Source: Zygnema circumcarinatum
Lineage: Eukaryota; Streptophyta; Zygnematophyceae; Zygnematales; Zygnemataceae
Direction: 5' to 3'
Length of the DNA: 64,000 nucleotides
Assembly (NCBI GenBank): GCA_037447605.1
Contig: CM074807.1
Span: 2,231,327-2,295,326 of the forward strand
The position numbers and the translations under genes are program-made. Every line of letters starts with the position of its first letter. Position 1 is the first letter of the stretch. Of the stretch, positions 57,631-64,000 are shown in pieces. Below the pieces are notes generated by a model, which saw nothing but the letters and a program-made list of their open reading frames with translations, had not been told where the DNA came from and made no database searches.

Positions 57631-60179
57631 TCACAGTTTCTTGATACGTCGCTGCTTCTCCTCAGACGGAGGGGGTGGGACATATGCGGCTGCGTCAATA
57701 ATCGTCTGTCATTGCACACAACAGTGAATTACGCAGTAGCACCATATGCCACGTAACAATTCACAAGCACAAACAAGTTTGCAAGTTCTGCAAGTTTGCA
57801 GTTAAGGCTTGGTGGAATAGAACTTGGCATACCTGGATCTTCTGTAGTGCGTCTTCTAAGTTCCCTCTGCAATACGAGGAGGGGAACAAAAAGGCACATC
57901 AGCACTTCGCGATGCGCGAATTCTTCATCATCCACTTAGGAAAAATCCAACAGGAGTAAGTCCAAGCACGGCCATAAATAGACCTATTTCCTTTCCATTT
58001 CAAGCAACCGGAAGCATATTTCTTAAAGAAAACGTCAAATGGACCTGCATCCTGCAACGTGCATCAGATAGCATGCCTGCCTTACTTCGTGTGCTAAACC
58101 TCAAGCTCTCTGACATATGGTCAAGCCAATCATGCCTCCTTTTCTTCTGTTCTCCGCTCTAAACCAAGAAACTGCAAATCAACATTTATCGCTTTACTCA
58201 AGATTATTGAAGTATGGACAAAATACAGCCCCTTTTACATGTGAAACATCACATAGGAGTATAATAGTGCCACAAAGTCACGCTATGTTATTAAGCTATG
58301 AAAACATTTTATCGTTTCCACCCAGTTTTCTGAGCCAACATAGAGTGGTGGCTCACTTCTGAGTCCTGGTGCGGGTTGAAGAAACGACTAGCTCCCCATC
58401 GCTATTGATGCGATTCTTTTCCTGTCCTTCACATCCTCAACATTCACCCATCACAACGCGTTCTGCACACCATTAGTCTCAACCTAAAGCTTACAAACAA
58501 CACTTTGCCAGAAATGCATTCCGATAGCCTATAATAACAAAGCCAAACATTCAGGAGAAGACACAGCGCATCAGCAATAGCAAACGCGGCCCATTCAGAA
58601 GCTTAAGTGAAAAAAAACGCGACCCATAAACAAACACCTACCTCAATAACGATTGCAGGAATCACGAACAGTTGGACCAGTTTCAATAGCAACCAGTGCC
58701 GCGAATGAGGGTTGAATAAATTGGCCTAAGAATTTACATGCTCCTCATGGATCTGAATGCTAAGCGCGTCAACTGGAGTTACCTCTTTGCTCTTTACTTT
58801 GAACTTATCATTGTTCCAACATAAAATGAGCAACTAAAAAAGTGCAAAGCAGCAAAATCATTCCCATAATCTTGAAATTGATGTTTCTTAATGACACAGA
58901 AAATCTTGCACTTGAGGTGTCCGACAACTAGTTTCAGGTGTTTCCCACAATTGCAAGATGCCTGACAAAGGTTGGAAGGTTGAAATCTGGATCAACAACG
59001 CAATAGTAGATGCGTAATCCTGTTATTGCCAATCAGCCATTGCCTTGCCGCTTTAGCAAAGCCAAGATTGTGCGCCATACCTTCTCCAATATCTTCAACT
59101 TAATCCTCTCAGGTAGCCAGGTTGCCGCCATCACATTGAACCGCATATCCACCTTTGTATTCACTGCACCGAAACCGGAGGATGTATTAGTAACAGAAAG
59201 CCTATGGGGATGGAAACAGCAGTTAATTGGCAACATAACATCCAAGTGAAGATAAAAGCCTCCAAAAGACATCTACGTACCTTTGTTTACATTCTGCCCT
59301 CCAGGCCCTCCACTGCGAGCAAAGCTGACAGTAACCTGCTCTGCATTATCTCACAGCATACAGCAAAAAAGATTTCTCAAGAATTAAGCAAGTCTAGCTG
59401 CATACATAAGGACAGTAAAGTCCACTTTTGCAACCAAACCCATAAAAAATGGCTATGCTTCGAGCTAACAATCAGTAAAGCACAATACTTCATAATACAA
59501 TCGAAAACCGACAGATAGCTCAAACTTCCTAAAGGGCAGAATTAGTGATTAGATTAAAGCTTTCTACCGCCAAACAGAGAATTGAAACGTTGACGAATTC
59601 TTGAGGAGAAAACATCAAAAACTGTCAACTTTTCCATTATAACTGTACCCACGACTTATAGTCTAACAAATGCGAGTCATGAAGGGTGGAAATTCCCAAC
59701 AAAAACTTCGGCTTCAAGAAGTTGCCTTCACCTTCTGTTATCTTTGGAATTGATCCATCATCATCAATTCGGCTCTCCTCTATTCTTTGGTCAAGAAGTT
59801 GCTGTTTTTGCACTAGCCTGGCGGGAAGATCTTGAGTTTTTTCGACTGCGCCATCTGACAAGCATCTCACTTTCAATGTGCAGCAAGCTGATTGCATGCC
59901 TCTCCAATCAGACACACTTGGAGCTGACAATCGGAATGGCCAGCATTTCTCCCTCCTTTGAATAATTAGGAAGAAAGGAAGCGACCAGAGGTCTGCCGGA
60001 CGTCCTGAGCTGATGGCGGAACTCGGCCCGCAGCTGGCTCCTCTAACCACCTCGCATCCCGTTGTGTGTGGCAACATTCTGATTCCTGCCACCCCTGCTG
60101 CGACATACTTCTTTGAAAAAGCGGAATACGAAGCGGTCCATAAGCTCTGGCAGGTGCCGGCAGCCACACCACTCGCCAT
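57631..60179 (-). CDS. ICT1: ICT1-type organellar ribosome-rescue hydrolase
   Basis: ICT1/YaeJ proteins release peptides from stalled ribosomes without reading a stop codon; in mitochondria ICT1 is part of the large subunit. Exons: 60179-59732, 59340-59281, 59163-59081, 58421-58357, 57866-57833, 57705-57631. They total 765 nt, 254 residues. The first ~130 residues have no motif and are rich in Ser, Ala and Arg, consistent with an organelle-targeting extension. The catalytic region reads VTVSFARSGGPGGQNVNK with the GGQ loop, then VNTKVDMRFNV, then EKNRINSDGELVVSS with TRTRTQKGNLEDAL. The C-terminus IIDAAAYVPPPPSEEKQRRIKK is basic, like the family tail that enters the mRNA channel. The stop-codon recognition domain of full release factors is absent. 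ATG at 60179 was chosen because the frame upstream continues only from TTG. Mitochondrial versus plastid targeting cannot be decided. Confidence 0.9.
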
Positions 60180-60663
60180 ACCCGCCTGCTCCAAAAGGCT
60201 CCGTCAGCCATCCCCTCCGCCACCCTCCCCCTCCCTCCCTCCCTCTAAATCTCCATGCGACGGATTCCTGCGCTGTTATTATCTTGTTCGACGGCGCCCG
60301 CACGAGCGTTGAACGACTGAGGGAGTTACAGTGACCGTTTTCGAACAGTTCAACGGAACTGACGACACGGAGCGGAAGCCGCGCCGAGACAAAGATACAA
60401 ATTCCCGCGGTGCACAAGAGAGCCGTTGGAAGGTTTGAAGAGGCGGAGAAGGGGGGGAGGCCCATGCATCCATGAGCGCAAAGGGAGGGGGAGGGGGAAG
60501 TAGCGCCATAGCCGCGCTTTGAGGGGGAGGAAGGGGGAAGGGACAGAACGGGCACCTGGCAGGAAAGGGGAGAGGTGGAACTGTGGGAGGCGTTTTATGA
60601 ACCTTTTCTGGTCTTTTCTGGTTGCCACAGCTTTGGTTGACTGCGAGGGATTGACTTGCAGCA
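60180..60663. promoter_or_regulatory. Bidirectional promoter, ICT1/KIN7
   Basis: The divergent start codons are 484 bp apart. The interval contains CCCTCCCT runs and purine-rich GGGGGAGG runs (60450-60540). The kinesin ATG at 60664 follows TTGCAGCA, which looks like an acceptor, so a 5' UTR intron is possible. No TATA box was recognised. Confidence 0.5.
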
Positions 60664-63600
60664 ATGGAGAATATTTCAGTTTCTGTGAGGATTCGGCCTC
60701 TCAGCAGACAGGAGTCAGGGTCTGCGAACCCTTGGAAAGTGGACGCTAAAACAGTGTCCCTCTGCTCGACGACTGGGGCACCAATCTCTGGCCAATCTTA
60801 CAGCTTCGGTGAGGAAAATCGTTTGAGATATATTTTAATGCCTCGTATGTATGTATTATGTATTTTAGGATCAAGTTTTTCATACAAGCTACTGCTGCAT
60901 GCTCTCTCCAGCTTTGGCTGATTTTCGGTCTCATTTTGTCTGCTATGCAGATCATGTATTCGGGCCTTGGGTAGACACGAAAGATGTTTATGAGGCGCAG
61001 ACGAAGGAAATTATATCATCGACAGTTGACGGATTCAATGGTAGAAGTTGCAATAATAATAATGAATTCATTAATAATTTTATTGCCACTACATAACATC
61101 AACTCACGCTCTCAAGCTCAAATCAGCTATGGAATCCATTCTGGAAATTACAAATAAGTAGACAGCGCACGAGCCATATGGTTTGATAAGTGATTGGCTT
61201 TGGAATCTGGTTAGTTTTTGAGATGGGACTATTCAATGCGAAATGCCCTTCATCCTCGAATTTATGAATTCCGGATGCTCTTTTTCTTTAAATGTATACA
61301 TAGTGGACAGCTCAAAGGAATTAATATTTAAGGTTAACAGGGATTGACTGCAATCGGTTCTTCTGTTTCTGGGCTTCTGAATGGCAGGTACCATTTTTGC
61401 GTATGGACAGACTAGCAGGTACTTTCTGTGACCTTAGCTCAATATCTCTGTACCAGAAAAGAATGCATTTGGCAGTAAATGCTCAGTCTGTAGCATAAGT
61501 CTCAGCAGCTGGCTAGTTCTGTGCGAGTGACTTCAGTTGCTTGAGACTTTATCGATGCTTGCAACTGACAAGCAATGTCTATCGATTTTGTTCAGTGGTA
61601 AAACGTTTACCATGAGAGGCTCCCCCCAGCATCTGGGCGTCACACCATTGGCTATTTTTGAGGTCTTCAATCGAATTGAGCGGGTTTGTCTCGCCATTGT
61701 CTCTGGCGCTTCAAAAGAGTTCTTGAGTGACATGTCTTAAATCGTTAAAGAATGTTGACTTGCATGGGATGAAACTCTTAATCACGAGGACTCTATGCTC
61801 TACACCAAAACTGCAACCAGGAGTTTTTTTTTCTGCTGGTTAGCTTCTTGAAGAGCTTTTGGTGAATAACTTTTTATATTCTTTCCCCATTGGTGGAGCT
61901 AAGACGGCTATAATCTGCAATTAGCATCATCATTCTCCACTTTACACCCAATGTTGAACAGTATGCAGAATGCCACTTTAAGTGCATCAATATTCCTAAA
62001 TGGACATCATTACCTTCAATGCATGTAACTACAGGCGACCGATCGGGAGTTTCTACTGCGCGTTTCATACATGGAAATTTACAACGAGGAGATCAACGAC
62101 CTCTTGGCTCCTGATAGCCGCAAATTGCAAGTTCATGAAACTGTGGAGGTATGACAATCCTGGGTCAGTTTTTGGGAGTAGACCTCAGTAAACTGCAGCC
62201 AAACCTGCTGTAACATTATGCAATTTGGCCACTTTTGCTTGCAAACAACGCAAGCGCTACTTTAATTATTAGAACTCATGCTGCTATACTCATACATGCT
62301 GACATGAAATGCTTCATTTGATACATGCAGAGAGCAGTATTTGTCGCTGGACTACGGGAGGAGATTGTGTCATCACCCGAGCAAGTTCTGGAATTGATGG
62401 AGGCTGGGCAAGGTGAGCACGAAAGTCAGAATTCATTTACATTTCCCTGCGTTAAAGGACCCGGTTTGCAAGGAAAAGGTCGCAAAGTTCATTTTTGCCT
62501 CCTACATTTGCGATGCTGCAAGACAAGAGCCTCATGTCTTGCTCCGTTACTTGCAGAAAATCGGCATGTGGGAGAAACCAACATGAACGTCTACAGCTCG
62601 AGATCTCATTCCATATTTAAAATGGTTAGAAGCTCACCATTTGCAGCGTTAACTAGCCAAACTCTCCTGATTGATTTGGGAAGGAGGGATTTTTGCTAGT
62701 TTTTGCCGGAATTTCTTTTTAAGAGGTAGGGGCTTCCGGCTCTGTGGCCTCCTTCAGGTTATCGAAAGCAGAGAGAAGAGCGCGGCGGGCGACGAAAATG
62801 TGAACGCTGTCAGAGTGTCAACACTGGTAAGATTCATCACCTTGCTACGATTTGGCATGCATGCAGGAGACGAATCCTTTCGGAGCCAAAACAAAACAAC
62901 ATTCAGGAAGTTAGTAACTAGAAATTCTCATAAGCAAACTGCCTTTTTGGATGCAGAATTTGGTCGATCTGGCTGGTTCAGAGAGGGTAGGAAAGACCGG
63001 GGCAGATGGAGTGAGGCTGAAAGAGGGCGCCCACATCAACAAAAGCCTCATGACGCTTGGAACAGTGATCAACAAGCTCGCAGATGGCGTTGAGAGAAAC
63101 GGGTGGGTGCTACTCACACTACTATCCTTTTCTCTTTTATAACGAAAATGTTTCTTGACTTGTAGAAGAAGGCCGTTTCGACGACAAAATCAGAAAAGCC
63201 ACAAAGTGGGACATTTGAAGTTGTCCTCCTATTCCTTCACCATTATTCTAAGCTTCATGTTGCGATGCAGGGGTCATATACCTTACCGTGACAGCAAGCT
63301 TACTCGCATTCTTCAGCCAGCTCTTGGAGGAAATGCGAAAACAGCGATCATTTGCTGCATAACACCGGCAGCGGTAACTATTTGCACCCCCGCATGTGTC
63401 AATCAAGTACTGCGGAATTTGATACTGCTATACTTATGGTCCTTTTCACGAGAAACGCTCTTGTTGAAGCAATCCTACAATCCCTATTTTCACAAACTGC
63501 TAATATTTCCCAAACATTCGTCGGGCTTGATTCCATGGCACGTGTATGCATGTTTCAAATCAAACCTGAGCTGTTGAGGTTGAAGATTGCAATGTCCCAT

Positions 63601-63941
63601 TATGTTGCTTGACACCCATTTTCTCTAGTTTGACGACCAGTCTGCGAAGGGAAATCTAACTGAACATTAGCTTCTCCCGCAGATGCATGTGGACGAGTCC
63701 CGCGGAACGCTCATGTTCGCGAGTCGCGCCAAACGAGTCACCAACTGCGCGCAAGTCAACGAGGTGGGCCCATTCGCATGCAGGGCAAAGCATCGCTCAC
63801 ATCGCCGTACGGCGCTTGCAACAACTTGCAGGTGATTCATGACTTACATTATGTGATTGATGAGATTGGCAGATCATGACGGACGCAGCTCTTTTGAAGA
63901 GGCAGCAGAGTGAGATTGAGGAGCTCCGACAGATGTTGCAG
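60664..63941 (+). CDS. KIN7: Kinesin-7 motor domain (3' end outside window)
   Basis: This is the N-terminal motor of a CENP-E-type kinesin-7, a plus-end microtubule motor active in mitosis and cytokinesis in plants. Exons: 60664-60808, 60951-61040, 61388-61418, 61596-61683, 62035-62148, 62331-62412, 62557-62624, 62758-62826, 62957-63102, 63271-63373, 63683-63763, 63873-63941; the gene continues past the right edge. They total 1086 nt, 362 residues. Motifs in order: [27 protein letters not shown] (P-loop, split by an intron after a 31-nt exon), [29 protein letters not shown] (switch I), LVDLAGSER (switch II), [39 protein letters not shown]. The neck [14 protein letters not shown] begins the coiled coil. 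All nucleotide-binding residues are present. Cargo-binding parts are not visible. Confidence 0.95.
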
Positions 63942-64000
63942 GTGAGCAACTCCTGCTTATCATGTGAACGATCACCGGAATTGTGGCTATGCTTGAGTTC

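Noticed and set aside
57631-60179. Full organellar peptide-chain release factor (RF1/RF2 type)
   Set aside because: The GGQ region is present, but there is no codon-recognition domain and the length and basic tail fit ICT1.

Overview
This is a nuclear segment of a green-lineage (Viridiplantae) genome, most likely a green alga. The reasons are: small exons with short introns; a plant-type tandem-GroES chloroplast co-chaperonin; a chloroplast transketolase with a transit peptide; a plant class I trehalose-6-phosphate synthase; an AHK1-type hybrid histidine kinase; and a plant-type kinesin-7 motor. All genes use the standard code. The species cannot be named from the sequence. TGTAA, known as a polyadenylation signal in many chlorophytes, lies downstream of several stop codons and weakly favours a chlorophyte or early streptophyte alga.

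I rebuilt ten protein-coding genes exon by exon. Every junction was checked for reading phase, and no internal stop was met. In order they are: MCM7 C-terminus (+, cut by the left edge); TPS1 (-, 18 exons); TAF2 (+, 25 exons); CPN20 (-, 5 exons); METTL13-like eEF1A methyltransferase (-, 15 exons); POLD2 (+, 14 exons); chloroplast transketolase (+, 10 exons); AHK1-like histidine kinase (+, 17 exons); ICT1-type ribosome-rescue hydrolase (-, 6 exons); and a kinesin-7 motor (+, 12 exons, running off the right edge).

Three gene pairs are divergent: TPS1/TAF2 (1.1 kb, very GC-rich), METTL13/POLD2 (219 bp between start codons) and ICT1/KIN7 (484 bp). Each probably shares a bidirectional promoter. 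MCM7/TPS1, TAF2/CPN20 and the kinase/ICT1 are convergent. The genes are mostly housekeeping: replication (MCM7, POLD2), transcription initiation (TAF2), translation (METTL13, ICT1), chloroplast folding and carbon fixation (CPN20, transketolase), mitosis (kinesin-7), and stress or sugar signalling (TPS1, histidine kinase). They do not form one pathway.

The unusual parts are non-coding. The 5.7-kb gap at 40.8-46.5 kb is a mosaic of GC-rich islands and AT-rich blocks. It holds a 19-bp tandem array open in all three forward frames, copies of a dispersed repeat family that also occurs in METTL13 intron 1, an inverted-repeat-bounded segment, and clustered CCGTACGG and G-box palindromes. The array monomer matches the core of the dispersed repeat. 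Four introns need GC-AG boundaries. No transposase, reverse transcriptase, RNA gene or CRISPR array was recognised, and I found no clear new protein system.
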